Shown here piece by piece: positions 40,209 to 49,627 of a stretch of 64,000 nucleotides of DNA; position 1 is the first letter of the stretch; the number at the start of each line of letters is the position of its first letter. The notes below the pieces were generated by a model. It was not told where the DNA came from. It worked only from the letters and a program-made list of their open reading frames with translations, and ran no database searches. This DNA comes from Streptomyces sp. NBC_00691 (lineage in GTDB: Bacteria > Actinomycetota > Actinomycetes > Streptomycetales > Streptomycetaceae). The position numbers and the translations under genes are program-made. The DNA lies in the NCBI RefSeq assembly GCF_036226665.1, contig NZ_CP109007.1:7440001-7504000 (forward strand), in the 5' to 3' direction.

Positions 40209-41675
40209 GTGGACGGCACCAAGCCCGACGCCCGACCCGGAGGCGTCGTGGGCGTCCTCGCGCTCGCGGGCATCGTGGCCGCACTCATGCAGACACTGGT
40301 GGTGCCGCTCATCGGCGACCTCCCCAAGCTGCTCGACACCAGCGCGTCCAACGCCTCCTGGGTGATCACCGCCACCCTGCTCGCGGGTGCCGTCGCCACC
40401 CCGGTGGCCGGCCGGCTCGGCGACACCCTCGGCAAGCGACGCGTCCTGCTCGTCTCGGTGATCCCGCTGGTCGTCGGCTCGGTGGTCTGCGCGCTCGCCT
40501 CCTCCGTCGTCCCGATGATCGTCGGACGCGGTCTCCAGGGCCTCGGGATGGGCGTCGTCCCGCTCGGCATCAGCCTGCTGCGCGACATCCTCCCGCCCGA
40601 GAAGCTCGGCGGCTCCATCGCCCTGATGAGCGCCTCCATGGGCGTCGGCGGCGCCCTCGGTCTGCCGTTCTCCGCGGCCGTCGCCGAGAACGCCAGCTGG
40701 CGCGTCCTCTTCTGGGTCGCCGCCGCGCTCAGCGTCGTGGTCGGCGTCCTGATCTGGCGCGTCGCACCCGCGGGCCGCCGCGCCGCCGCGCCCGGCCGAT
40801 TCGACGTACCGGGAGCGCTCGGCCTCGGCGTCGGGCTCGTCGCCCTGCTGCTCGCCGTCTCCAAGGGCGCGACCTGGGGCTGGGGCAGCGCCACCACCCT
40901 CGGTCTCCTCGCCGTCGCCGTGGTCGTCCTGCTCGCCTGGGGCCGGTGGGAGCTGCGTACCCGTGACCCCCTCGTCGACCTGCGCGTCACCGCCCGACCG
41001 GTCGTCCTGATGACCAACCTGGCGTCGGTCCTCGTCGGATTCGCCATGTACGCGCAGTCGCTGGTCGTTCCGCAGCTCTTCCAGTTGCCCGAGGCGACCG
41101 GTTACGGGCTCGGCCAGTCGATGATGGCCATGGGCCTCTGGATGGCCCCCGCGGGCCTGATGATGATGGTCCTCGCGCCGCTCGGCGCCAAGCTCTCGGC
41201 CGCCCGCGGCCCCAAGGTCACGCTCTCCGTCGGCGCCCTCGTCATCGCCGTCGGATACGGCTCCTCGCTCGCCCTGATGGGCACCACCTGGGGCCTGCTC
41301 GTCGTGACCCTCATCTGCAACACCGGTGTGGGGCTCGCCTACGGGGCCATGCCGGCGCTCATCATGGGGGCCGTCCCGCAGGAGGAGACCGCCTCCGCCA
41401 ACAGCTTCAACACCCTGATGCGGTCCATCGGCACCTCGGTCTCCGCCGCCGTCATCGGTGTCGTCCTCGCCCAGATGACCACCACCCTGGGCGGCCACGC
41501 GCTGCCGTCCGAGGACGGCTTCCGCGTCGCCATGCTCATCGGCTGCGGCGTCGGCCTGGTGGCCGCGGCCGTCGCCGCGTTCATCCCGGGCCGGGCCGCC
41601 GCCGCACCGGCCGGCGACCCGGCGGGCACGGAACCGGGGGCCGCGCCGCGGGCCGCCACCGAGGCCGCCGCCTGA
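40209..41675 (+). CDS. MFS drug exporter, DHA2 (14-helix) family
   Basis: A 488-residue membrane transporter with about 14 hydrophobic segments. Motif A of DHA2 exporters (GRLGDTLGKRRVLL) follows helix 2, and motif C-type glycine-rich stretches (SASMGVGGALGLPFSA) lie in helix 5. Such proteins extrude drugs or natural products by proton antiport. GTG start at 40209; ribosome site GAGGGAGA (40197-40204). The divergent MarR gene and operator array suggest inducible expression. A tail of Ala/Pro/Gly residues ends the protein. Two hairpins follow. Confidence 0.92.
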   Translation: MDGTKPDARPGGVVGVLALAGIVAALMQTLVVPLIGDLPKLLDTSASNASWVITATLLAGAVATPVAGRLGDTLGKRRVLLVSVIPLVVGSVVCALASSVVPMIVGRGLQGLGMGVVPLGISLLRDILPPEKLGGSIALMSASMGVGGALGLPFSAAVAENASWRVLFWVAAALSVVVGVLIWRVAPAGRRAAAPGRFDVPGALGLGVGLVALLLAVSKGATWGWGSATTLGLLAVAVVVLLAWGRWELRTRDPLVDLRVTARPVVLMTNLASVLVGFAMYAQSLVVPQLFQLPEATGYGLGQSMMAMGLWMAPAGLMMMVLAPLGAKLSAARGPKVTLSVGALVIAVGYGSSLALMGTTWGLLVVTLICNTGVGLAYGAMPALIMGAVPQEETASANSFNTLMRSIGTSVSAAVIGVVLAQMTTTLGGHALPSEDGFRVAMLIGCGVGLVAAAVAAFIPGRAAAAPAGDPAGTEPGAAPRAATEAAA

Positions 41676-41694
41676 GCGACCCGACCGAACGGCG

Positions 41695-41766
41695 GGCGGC
41701 GCGGGCCCGGGTCTCTTCCCGGACCCGCGCCGCCCACCGTTCCCGGCGCCCAAGGTCTTGGGCGCC
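41695..41766. terminator. Two hairpins between convergent MFS and VOC genes
   Basis: A 17-base stem with one mismatch (41695-41711 with 41718-41734, loop TCTCTT) is followed by GGCGCCCAAG-GT-CTTGGGCGCC (41745-41766). They fill most of the 148-base convergent gap. Confidence 0.8.
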
Positions 41767-41823
41767 CACCGGCCCGCGCCGCCCCACGGGCTCGGGCGCC
41801 CACCGTTCTCCGGCGCCTCCCGG

Positions 41824-42645
41824 TCAGCCCTTGGTCTCCGCCGCCTCCAGGGCGAAGAGCGCGCCCTCCGGGTCCCGGACCACCACCACCCGGCGCCCGT
41901 CGACGTCCTCCGGACCGCGCACCCCGCCCCAGTCGCCGCCGGGCACGACGGTCCCGCCGTACGCCACCACCGCCACCGCCGCCGCCTCCGGATCCGGCAC
42001 CCGGAACCGCACCAGCCAGCGCGGACGCAGCTGCGGCCGGGGCGAGCCGGACTCGACCGGCCCGCTGTTCAGCCGGGCCACGGCCGCCCCGTCCCGGCGC
42101 AGCACCACCTTGTCCTGCTCGTACGAGACCTCGAAACCGGCCGGGGCCTCGTCCGCCCAGCGGAGCACCTCCCCGTAGAACACCGCCGCCTCGAACGCGT
42201 CCCGAGTGTGCAGCTCCAGCCAGGCCGGAGCCGAGTCCATGCCGATGTTCGAACGGTTCTCCGTCCGCCCCTCCCAGACACCGAACGCCGCACCCTCGCG
42301 GTCGGCGGCGAGCGCCGCCCGCCCGTGCGGCGGGTAGCCGACCGGCCCCACCCCCACCGTGCCGCCGCGCTCCCGGATCCGCGCCACCGCCTGGTCCACG
42401 TCGTCCACCGTGAAGAACGCCGTCCACGCCACCCGCACGGACAGCTCCGTCGCCACCGCGGCGATCACGGCCACGGGCTGCTCACCGAGCCGGCCCACCG
42501 CGTACTCCCGGTCCCCGCCGTCGTCCCGCCGGAAGGTCCAGCCCAGTACGGCCCCGTAGAAGCGCTCCGCCGCGTCGAGATCCCGCGCGGTCAGGCTCAG
42601 CCAGCACGGCGCTCCCACCACCTCTCCGGTCGTCGGCCCCGACAC
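41824..42645 (-). CDS. Two-domain VOC family protein
   Basis: A 273-residue protein of two glyoxalase-fold modules: the first from PCWLSLTARDLDAAERFYGA (about residue 13), the second from PAWLELHTRDAFEAAVFYGE (about 140). The last strand is VVVRDPEGALFALEAAE. It belongs to the same group as the genes at 12058 and 25302. The GTG at 42645 is chosen because AGGAGG lies 8 bases upstream; two closer GTG codons overlap the ribosome site. Function unknown; members are often annotated as hydroxylases or bleomycin-resistance-like. Confidence 0.83.
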   Translation of the reverse strand: MSGPTTGEVVGAPCWLSLTARDLDAAERFYGAVLGWTFRRDDGGDREYAVGRLGEQPVAVIAAVATELSVRVAWTAFFTVDDVDQAVARIRERGGTVGVGPVGYPPHGRAALAADREGAAFGVWEGRTENRSNIGMDSAPAWLELHTRDAFEAAVFYGEVLRWADEAPAGFEVSYEQDKVVLRRDGAAVARLNSGPVESGSPRPQLRPRWLVRFRVPDPEAAAVAVVAYGGTVVPGGDWGGVRGPEDVDGRRVVVVRDPEGALFALEAAETKG

Positions 42646-42797
42646 CGGCACCACCTCCTGTTCCGTCCTGCCTCGCTGCGTGCGTCGTGCGCCCCTTCCC
42701 CGGTCCGCCGCCCCGCATGCGCCCACTCACCCGAGTGCCGCCGAACATCACACGCCCGGGTGCGCCGACCGCGGACACCGGGGGTTACCGTCCTGTC

Positions 42798-43406
42798 ATG
42801 AGCAGCCGGCAGCCCCCGCTCCGTGAGATCCCCGAGAACCGAACGGCCCCGTCCGTCCCCGCGCTCCTGCTGAGGCCCTGGACGGAGGAGGACGTCGAGG
42901 CGCTCGTACGCCACCACCGGGACCCGGACCTGCGCGCCTGGCTCGCCACTCACCTGGACACCACCCGGCAGGCACGCGCATGGGTGGACGCCCAGAACGC
43001 CGGCTGGGCCGCCGGGACCCGGGCGGCCTTCGCGATCGTCGAGGACACGGCGACGGGCCGCAGGGCGCCGCTCGGGCACATCGCCGTCACCGTCGAGGGA
43101 GCGGCAGCCGTACGCGTCGGCTACTGGACCGCGCCGCGGGCACGCGGGCGCGGGATCGCCTCCCGGGCGCTGACCCGCGTCGCCCGCTGGGTCGCGGACG
43201 AGACCGGGCCCTTCGCCGGCCGCACCCCGGAGCTCGTCCACGCGGTCGGCAACGAGGGATCGTGCCGGACCGCCCTCGCCTGCGGATTCCCGCTCACCGG
43301 AACACTCCCCGCCGCCCCGCCCGCCCGGCCGCGCGCCCAGCACCTCCACACGGCGGCCGTCCCCCGGACTCCGCCCGGGGCTCAGCGCGCCGCGCGGGCC
43401 GCGTAG
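42798..43406 (+). CDS. GNAT family N-acetyltransferase
   Basis: A 202-residue acetyltransferase: LLLRPWTEEDVEALVRHHRDPDLRAWL opens the RimL-like fold (about 26-52), GHIAVTVEG and the acetyl-CoA loop APRARGRGIASRALTRVARW (about 114-133) follow, then the variant HAVGNEGSCRTALACGFPLTGTL segment. The last 35 residues are Pro/Ala/Arg-rich and probably disordered. Its 3' end overlaps the convergent HEAT-flavoprotein gene by 25 bases, so mutual transcription interference is possible. Substrate unknown. Confidence 0.85.
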   Translation: MSSRQPPLREIPENRTAPSVPALLLRPWTEEDVEALVRHHRDPDLRAWLATHLDTTRQARAWVDAQNAGWAAGTRAAFAIVEDTATGRRAPLGHIAVTVEGAAAVRVGYWTAPRARGRGIASRALTRVARWVADETGPFAGRTPELVHAVGNEGSCRTALACGFPLTGTLPAAPPARPRAQHLHTAAVPRTPPGAQRAARAA

Positions 43407-46108
43407 GCGCGTACGTCCGCGTCGGGGTCGCCCGACGCCCCGGCCAGTGCCGTACGGGCCTCGGGGGCGGCCCGGTGGACGAGCAGGGAGAGGACCGCGG
43501 CCTTCCGGACGTCCGCGTTCGCGTCGGCGAGCGCCTTCGCGAGCGCGGGGACGGCCGGGTCGGCCGGGGCTGCCCGCAGCGCGGTCGCGGCGCCCGCGCG
43601 GACCTGCCAGGCCGGATCGCCGAGAGCGGCCTCGGCACGCGCCGCGTACGCGGCCGGGCAGCCGGTCCCGGCCAGGGCGGCGAGCGCCGCCCCCCGGACC
43701 AGCGGATCGGTGTCGTCGAGCAGCGGACCCAGCGGCTCCGGCGCCGGGTTCCGCACGGCCGCCAGACCCCGGGCCACCGCGACCCGGACCTCACGGGCCG
43801 GATCGGCCGCCGCCACCGCGAGCCCCGCGACGGCGTCCACCGAGACCAGGGCCCGGACGGCCTGGACGCGCACCTCGACGGTCGCGTCGGCGAGCGCCCC
43901 GCCGTAGAGACCGGCGTCCCCGAGCCGCAGGGCCCGCAGGACCTCCAGCGCGGCGGACCGCACGGCCGCGTCGGGCACGACGAGCGCCTCCCGCAGACCG
44001 GCCCCGAGCGCCGGCTCGGCGGGCAGCACCTCGACCAGCTCGCGCAGGGCGGCCGCCGCGGCGGCCCGGACGAGCGGCGCGTCGTCCCGCAGCCGTTCGG
44101 CGAGCACGGGCCCGGTACCGGTCGGCGCGGTCTCGCCGAGGGCCGTGACGGCGGCGGCCCGTACGGACGGATCCGGGTCCTCCAGGTAGGGGCCGAGCGC
44201 GTCGACATCGGGGGACTCCTCGATCAGGGAGAGGAGCCGCAGGAGGCGCGGATGGGGTGACGCGACCTCCGGAACCTCGACCGCGGCCGCGGTGTGCGTC
44301 CGCGGCCGTGCGGCCGGAGCCGTGTCCCGCGGGCCGGCCGTGGCGACCGGCACCAGCTGCACCTCGCCGAGGTGCCGCTCGGGGCCGCCCGGCGGCGCGA
44401 ACTCGGGCACCGGCACGAGGTAGGGCTCCACCGGACGCGCGGTGAACTCCATCGCGCCGGAAGGGGACTTGCGGAGATCGAGGTGGTGCAGCCAGCCGGC
44501 GTCGTCCCGCTCCGGGTGGTCGAGCCGCTCGTGGTAGAGCCCCCAGCGCGACTCGGTGCGGGCGAGCGAGGCCCGCGCGGCCATCTCGGCGCAGTCCCGG
44601 ATGAACGACACCTCCGCGCACCGCATCAGCTCATGGGCCGAGCGCGCCCCCATTCCGGCGATCTCCTCCGACATCCGCTCGAACGCCTCGACGGCGAGGG
44701 AGAGTTTGGCGCCCGTCTTCGGCGGCGCCACGTAGTCGTTGACGAACCGCCGCAGCTTGAACTCGACCTGGGGCTGGGGCGGACCCTCCGGGTGGCGCAG
44801 CGGCCGGTAGACGAGTTCATGCGCGGCCGCGAGCTGCCCGCCGTCCAACTCGCCCTCGTACGCCGTGTACCGCGAGGCGTCCTCACCCGCCAGGTCGCCG
44901 AAGACGAACGCGCCGATCATGTAGTTGTGCGGTACGGAGGCCAGGTCGCCGGCCGCGTACAGGCGCGGCACCGTCGTCCGGGCGTGGGAGTCCACCCGTA
45001 CCCCCGACGCCGAATGACCGCCGCACAGGCCGATCTCCGAGATGTGCATCTCGATGTCGTGGGTCCGGTAGTCGTGCCCCCGGTTCTCGTGGAAGGTGCC
45101 CCGGGTGGGCCGCTCCGTGGTGTGCAGGATCGACTCGACGGCGTCGATGGTCTCCTCGGGGAGATGGCTCAGCTTCAGGTACACCGGGGCCCGGTCCGAG
45201 GCGAGTTCGGCCGCGAACTCCGCCATCATCTGCCCCGACCAGTAGTCGGACTCGACGAACCGCTCGCCGTGCCGGTTCACCTGGTAGCCGCCGAAGGGGT
45301 TGGCGACATAGGCGCAGGCGGGGCCGTTGTAGTCCTTGATCAGGGGGTTGATCTGGAAGCACTCGATCCCGGTGAGCGCCGCCCCCGCGTGGTACGCCAT
45401 GGCGTAGCCGTCACCCGCGTTCGTCGGGTTCTCGTACGTGCCGTACAGATAGCCCGAGGCGGGCAGGCCGAGGCGCCCGCAGGGACCGGTGGCGAGGATC
45501 ACCGCCCCCGCCCGGACGATGACGAACTCGCCCGTGCGGGTGTTGAACGCGGCCGCGCCGACCGCCCGGCCGTCCTCGGGGTGGGTGAGGACGCGGACCG
45601 GCATGACCCGGTTCTCGATCCGGATCCGCTCCCGCATCTCACGCCGGCGCAACTGCCGGTAGAGCACCTTCTTGACGTCCTTGCCCTCGGGCATCGGCAG
45701 CACGTACGAGCCGGACCGGTGCACCTGCCGGACCGCGTACTCGCCGTGCTCGTCCTTCTCGAACTTCACCCCGTACGACTCGAGGCGCTGGACCATGCCG
45801 AAGCCCCGGGTCGCCGTCTGCCGGACCGTGGACTGATCCACCAGGCCGTCGTTGGCGCGGGTGATCTCGGCGACGTAGTCGTCGGGCTCGGCGCGGCCCG
45901 GCACGACCGCGTTGTTGACGCCGTCCATGCCCATGGCGAGGGCGCCGGAGTGCCGGACGTGCGCCTTCTCCAGGAGCAGGACGTTCGCCCCGCGCTCGGC
46001 GGCGGTCAGCGCGGCCATCGTGCCGGCGGTGCCGCCGCCGACGACGAGCACGTCGCAGGACAGCTCGGTCGCGTCGGCGAGATCGGGCACGGTCAGGGGG
46101 ATGTCCAC
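43382..46108 (-). CDS. AprA/FrdA-like flavoprotein fused to HEAT repeats
   Basis: A 908-residue fusion. Residues 17-600 are a fumarate-reductase/APS-reductase-type flavoprotein: FAD loop VVGGGTAGT (22-30), EKAHVRHSGALAMGMDGVNN, VILATGPCGRLG, NAGDGYAMAYHAGAALTGIECF and the C-terminal VPRLYAAGDLASV. The region around FQINPLIKDYNG and the C-terminal helical cap match the AprA branch better than succinate dehydrogenase. Residues 625-908 are about nine HEAT repeats (for example DPDPSVRAAAVTALGETAP and LADANADVRKAAVLSLLVH). GTG start with GAAAGG upstream. It ends a gene set with an ABC importer and an AprB-like ferredoxin, its probable electron partner. Substrate unknown. Confidence 0.85.
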   Translation of the reverse strand: MDIPLTVPDLADATELSCDVLVVGGGTAGTMAALTAAERGANVLLLEKAHVRHSGALAMGMDGVNNAVVPGRAEPDDYVAEITRANDGLVDQSTVRQTATRGFGMVQRLESYGVKFEKDEHGEYAVRQVHRSGSYVLPMPEGKDVKKVLYRQLRRREMRERIRIENRVMPVRVLTHPEDGRAVGAAAFNTRTGEFVIVRAGAVILATGPCGRLGLPASGYLYGTYENPTNAGDGYAMAYHAGAALTGIECFQINPLIKDYNGPACAYVANPFGGYQVNRHGERFVESDYWSGQMMAEFAAELASDRAPVYLKLSHLPEETIDAVESILHTTERPTRGTFHENRGHDYRTHDIEMHISEIGLCGGHSASGVRVDSHARTTVPRLYAAGDLASVPHNYMIGAFVFGDLAGEDASRYTAYEGELDGGQLAAAHELVYRPLRHPEGPPQPQVEFKLRRFVNDYVAPPKTGAKLSLAVEAFERMSEEIAGMGARSAHELMRCAEVSFIRDCAEMAARASLARTESRWGLYHERLDHPERDDAGWLHHLDLRKSPSGAMEFTARPVEPYLVPVPEFAPPGGPERHLGEVQLVPVATAGPRDTAPAARPRTHTAAAVEVPEVASPHPRLLRLLSLIEESPDVDALGPYLEDPDPSVRAAAVTALGETAPTGTGPVLAERLRDDAPLVRAAAAAALRELVEVLPAEPALGAGLREALVVPDAAVRSAALEVLRALRLGDAGLYGGALADATVEVRVQAVRALVSVDAVAGLAVAAADPAREVRVAVARGLAAVRNPAPEPLGPLLDDTDPLVRGAALAALAGTGCPAAYAARAEAALGDPAWQVRAGAATALRAAPADPAVPALAKALADANADVRKAAVLSLLVHRAAPEARTALAGASGDPDADVRAYAARAAR

Positions 46109-46268
46109 GGGAGTGCCTTTCGGAGCTTCGGAGCTTCGGGGATGCGGGGGTGCACGGGCCCGCGGCTACGGGTACGGGCGAGCGCGTCGGGCGGCCCGGT
46201 CCTTCCGGCGGGACCGCCCGGCCTGCCGGGCGGCCCCGGCGTGCCTTCCGGTGCCGCGGGCCGGACCC

Positions 46269-47054
46269 TCAGAGGGAGTCGAGGACGCGACGGCGCAGCG
46301 CGGCCGTGTCCGGCGCCTGCCGGGCGTCGCGCGCACGCGGGTGGGGCACGTCCAGGACGTCGCCGGTCGCGAACAGGGCGACCCGGTCGCCGAGATGGAT
46401 CGCCTCGTCGACGTCATGGGTGACGAAGACGACGGTCGCGCCCGTGCCGCGCAGGATCTCCACCAGGAGGTCCTGCATCCCGGCGCGGGTATGGGCGTCG
46501 AGCGCGCCGAACGGCTCGTCCATCAGGACCGCCCGGGGGCGGGCCGCGAGGGCGCGGGCCAGCTGGACGCGCTGGCGCTGCCCGCCGGACAGCTGGTGCG
46601 GGAGCCTGCGCGCGTGCCCGCCGAGACCGACCCGCTCCAGCCACTCCTCGGCCGAGCGGCGCCGCTCCGCGCGGGGCACCCGCCGGATGGCGAGGGGCAG
46701 TTCGACATTGGCGCGGACCGATCGCCAGGGCAGCAGCGCGTCGTGCTGGAAGACCAGGGCACGGTCGGCGCCCGGCCGGTGGATCGGCTCCCCGTCCTGG
46801 GTGACCCGCCCCTCCAGCGGGGGCAGCAGTCCGGCGAGCGTGCGCAGCAGGGTGGTCTTGCCGCAGCCCGAGGGACCGACCACGGTCAGCAGTTCGCCGG
46901 CGGCGATGCGCAGGTCCACGGGGCCGGGCACGGCCACCCCGTCGGGGTGGCCGAGGCGGACGCCGTGCAGGGCGAGTTCCGCGCCGGTGGAGGCCGTCGG
47001 TGCCGTCGGGACGGACGGCTTCGCGGACACGGCGGACGGGCTCACGGTGCTCAT
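46269..47054 (-). CDS. Nitrate/sulfonate/taurine-type ABC transporter ATPase (SsuB/TauB-like)
   Basis: A 261-residue ATPase with Walker A GPSGCGKTT, Q-loop FQHDALLPW, signature LSGGQRQR, Walker B AVLMDEPFGALD and H-loop FVTHDVDEA, all canonical. The FQHDALLPWRSVRANVELPL segment is characteristic of the SsuB/TauB/NrtD group. The ATG at 47054 overlaps the permease stop by 4 bases. It powers the importer whose permease and binding protein lie upstream on the same strand. A 160-base gap separates it from the flavoprotein gene. Confidence 0.9.
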   Translation of the reverse strand: MSTVSPSAVSAKPSVPTAPTASTGAELALHGVRLGHPDGVAVPGPVDLRIAAGELLTVVGPSGCGKTTLLRTLAGLLPPLEGRVTQDGEPIHRPGADRALVFQHDALLPWRSVRANVELPLAIRRVPRAERRRSAEEWLERVGLGGHARRLPHQLSGGQRQRVQLARALAARPRAVLMDEPFGALDAHTRAGMQDLLVEILRGTGATVVFVTHDVDEAIHLGDRVALFATGDVLDVPHPRARDARQAPDTAALRRRVLDSL

Positions 47055-47944
47055 GCGACCGGCTCCTTCTCGGGGCGACGGGCGGGGGTGGGCGGGGTGG
47101 CCGCGGACGGGCCCGCCGCGCCTGCGGGGCCGCCCGCCGGCACCCGGGCGGTGGGGCGCGGCAGCCACGAGGTCACCCGGCGGCCCATCGTCTCGACCGC
47201 GGTGGAGGTGAGCCAGCCCAGGGCGCCGATCGTGGCCATGCCGACGAAGACACCGGGGTAGTCGACGATCGTGTAGTCCTGCCAGGTGCGGTAGCCCACC
47301 CCGTACTCGCCGGAGATCATCTCCGCCGAGATCACGCAGATCCACGAGACGCCGATGCCCACGGAGAGGCCGCCGAAGATCCCCGGCAGGGCGCCCGGCA
47401 GCACCACCGAGAACAGCACCCGCGCCCGGCTCCCGCCGAGAGTGAGCACCGCCTCCTCCCACACCGGGTTCAGGGCCCGCACGGCGTGCCGGGTCGACAC
47501 GAGGACGGGGAAGAGGGCCGCGGCGCAGGTGATGAAGACGATGCCCTGCTCGTTGGTGGGGAGCAGCAGGATCGCGACCGGCACCAGGGCGATGGCCGGG
47601 ATCGGCCGCACCACCTCGACGAGCGGGCCCAGGACGTCGGCGGCCCACCGGGACCGGGCGACGGCGGTCCCGCCCGCCACCCCGAGGACGGCGGCCAGGA
47701 GGAAGCCGATCGTGATCCGGCGCAGACTGTGGCCGAGATCCTGCCAGTACGCCTCGGTGCCGATCCGGTCCCCGAGGGCGGAGGCGACCTCGACGACCGT
47801 GGGGAACTGTGCGAACCGCAGCCACAGGTCGACGTCGTAGGAGGTCAGCAGCTGCCAGAGCCCGAGGGCCGCGAGCGGGGAGGCCACCCGGACCAGTCGG
47901 CGGCCGGTGCTCGTGGCGGCGGTCCGGCGGTTTCCCGCGCTCAT
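47051..47944 (-). CDS. Nitrate/sulfonate/taurine-type ABC transporter permease (SsuC-like)
   Basis: A 297-residue permease with six hydrophobic helices. The LGLWQLLTSYDV start, the FPTVVEVASAL segment and the EAA loop (WEEAVLTLGGSRARVLFSVVLPGALPGIFGGL) are typical of SsuC/TauC. The C-terminal 35 residues are a Pro/Ala-rich cytoplasmic tail. The ATG at 47944 overlaps the binding-protein stop by 4 bases, and its own stop overlaps the ATPase start, so the three are translationally coupled. Confidence 0.9.
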   Translation of the reverse strand: MSAGNRRTAATSTGRRLVRVASPLAALGLWQLLTSYDVDLWLRFAQFPTVVEVASALGDRIGTEAYWQDLGHSLRRITIGFLLAAVLGVAGGTAVARSRWAADVLGPLVEVVRPIPAIALVPVAILLLPTNEQGIVFITCAAALFPVLVSTRHAVRALNPVWEEAVLTLGGSRARVLFSVVLPGALPGIFGGLSVGIGVSWICVISAEMISGEYGVGYRTWQDYTIVDYPGVFVGMATIGALGWLTSTAVETMGRRVTSWLPRPTARVPAGGPAGAAGPSAATPPTPARRPEKEPVA

Positions 47945-49311
47945 GACGCGAGCCTCACGGCGTCCGCGTACGGGACGACGCGCGCCCCGGAGTGCCCGGA
48001 GACGTACCGCTCGGCGCCCGAGCGGGTGACGAAGGCCCGCCACTCCGCGCCGTCCGCGACCCACACCGCCCGTTCCGCGAACCACAGCGTCCCCGTCACC
48101 GCGTCCGGCACGTAGGCGGCCCGCACGGAGGCCCCCTTGACGGCCCTGAGGAGCGCGGCGGGGCTGTCGAAGGTACGGATCGCGCTCTGGCCCTTCAGCC
48201 ACAGCTCGGCCTTCGGACCGGCCGCCTTCGGGTACGCGAGGTCCGGCACCGCCCGGCGCAGCGGCGCAGGGTCGACGAACGCGTCCACGTCGACGTCCGT
48301 CACCAGGCCGGCCTCCTTCAGGACCGGCACGTCCTCCTTGAGCGCGGCGATCAGCTCCGGGCGGAGCGCCGGGTCGAAGGTCGCGATGCCCTGGGCGCCG
48401 TTGTAGAGGTAGACCACCTCGGCGGGCAGCCCCGTCTCCTTCGCGACCGACTCGGCGGCGGCGACGGGCTGCTTCCGCAGGTGATCCGTGGCGCGGTTCT
48501 GCGCCCGCAGGAAGGCGTCGAGGACGGCGGGCCGCCGCTTCGCGAACTCCTCGCGGACGGTGACCCCGTGGAAGGTCGGCAGGTTCAGCTCGGCCCCGTC
48601 GTACAGCGCTGTCGCCTTGCCCTGGAAGGCGAGCAGGCCCGGCCAGGCGACGAACTGGGACAGGGCGTCGACGCTGCCGGCCGCCAGGGCCGAAGCCCCC
48701 ACGCTCGGCTGCTGGTTGAGCTTGCGGATGTCCTTCGCGGGATCGACACCGGCGCGGCGAAGGGCCCGTACGAGTGTGCCGTCGGCGGCCGATCCGACAC
48801 TGGTGGACACCTTGCGGCCCTTCAGGTCCGCGAGGGACCCGAGGGGTGAACCGGGCTCGGTGACCACGGTGTTGAGGCCGCCGCGGAGGTTGTAGCCGGT
48901 GACCGCGACGAGCCGCGTCGGCTCCTTGAGCTGCCTCCCGCGAGCCGCGTTGATCAGCAGCGGGAAGTCGCCCATCGAACCGATGTCGATCTTTCCGGCC
49001 GTCATCTGCGCCGTGATCGGCGCCCCGGTCGCGTAGTCCTGCCAGACGACCCGATAGGTGAGGCCGTCCTTCCGGCCCCGGTCCGCGAGCTCCTCCTCGA
49101 AGTAGCCGAGGGAACGCAGCAGGGTGCCGGCGGTCACGGTGTTGATGGTCTTCGACTGGTACCCGACGGTCACCGTGACCGTCTTCCCGTCGGACGAACT
49201 CCCGGCCTCGGTCCCGCCGCAGGCGGTGGCGAGGGGCAGCAGCAGAGCGAGCGGGAGGGCGAGCCGGCCGGCTGCCCGGCGGTGGAGCAGAGGAAGTCTT
49301 CCTCGGGACAT
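47941..49311 (-). CDS. ABC transporter substrate-binding lipoprotein (SsuA-like) with NosL-like C-terminal extension
   Basis: A 456-residue binding protein. The signal peptide ends in a lipobox (ATAC before GGTEAGSSS, near residue 30). Residues 40-350 are an NMT1/SsuA fold (TVTVGYQSKTINTVTAG, QMTAGKIDIGSMGDFPLLI, TSVGSAADGTLVRALRRAG). The last 85 residues are extra: ELWLKGQSAIRTFDSPAALL, TGTLWFAERAVWV and WRAFVTRSGAERYVSGHSGA-RVVPYADAV resemble the pattern of the NosL copper-chaperone fold (variable strands, then AF-x-T-x3-AE-x-H-G-GRVV), though without the CxxC/Met metal site. The ATG at 49311 follows an AAAGG-type site. The ligand is probably an organic sulfonate or similar anion. Confidence 0.82.
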   Translation of the reverse strand: MSRGRLPLLHRRAAGRLALPLALLLPLATACGGTEAGSSSDGKTVTVTVGYQSKTINTVTAGTLLRSLGYFEEELADRGRKDGLTYRVVWQDYATGAPITAQMTAGKIDIGSMGDFPLLINAARGRQLKEPTRLVAVTGYNLRGGLNTVVTEPGSPLGSLADLKGRKVSTSVGSAADGTLVRALRRAGVDPAKDIRKLNQQPSVGASALAAGSVDALSQFVAWPGLLAFQGKATALYDGAELNLPTFHGVTVREEFAKRRPAVLDAFLRAQNRATDHLRKQPVAAAESVAKETGLPAEVVYLYNGAQGIATFDPALRPELIAALKEDVPVLKEAGLVTDVDVDAFVDPAPLRRAVPDLAYPKAAGPKAELWLKGQSAIRTFDSPAALLRAVKGASVRAAYVPDAVTGTLWFAERAVWVADGAEWRAFVTRSGAERYVSGHSGARVVPYADAVRLAS

Positions 49312-49325
49312 GGGTGTTGGGCCTT

Positions 49326-49553
49326 TCACCGGAGCAGGTAGGGCATGTTGACGGTGACCGCGCCGGTGGGGCAGCGGGCGGCGCAGGGGCCGCAGTACCA
49401 GCACTCGTCCACGTGCATGAACGCCTTGCCGTCCTCCTCGCGGATCGCGAGCGAGTCCAGCGGACACATGTCGACGCAGAGCGTGCATCCGTCGATGCAC
49501 TTCGACTCGTCGATGGTCACGGGCACGTCGGCGCGCTGGGGGACCAGAGGCAT
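49326..49553 (-). CDS. AprB-like 2[4Fe-4S] ferredoxin
   Basis: A 75-residue ferredoxin with two cluster motifs: Cys19, 23, 26 and 30 (C-x3-C-x2-C-x3-C-P, one residue longer than canonical) and Cys51, 54, 57 and 61 (CWYCGPCAARCP). The order and the CWYC second motif recall AprB, the ferredoxin subunit of adenylylsulfate reductase. Only 14 bases separate it from the binding-protein gene. It is most likely the electron donor or acceptor of the flavoprotein encoded further down the same gene set. Confidence 0.88.
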   Translation of the reverse strand: MPLVPQRADVPVTIDESKCIDGCTLCVDMCPLDSLAIREEDGKAFMHVDECWYCGPCAARCPTGAVTVNMPYLLR

Positions 49554-49627
49554 GGCTGTCTCCAGGAAAGGGGTCGGCAGGAAACGGAGGGGCGGGAGGG
49601 CCCGAGGGACCGGGGGAGGGAAGGTGA

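Noticed and set aside
46109..46268. Hidden small gene between the ABC ATPase and the flavoprotein
   Set aside because: The 160-base gap has only GC-rich sequence with GGAGCTTCGG-type repeats and no frame with a ribosome site.
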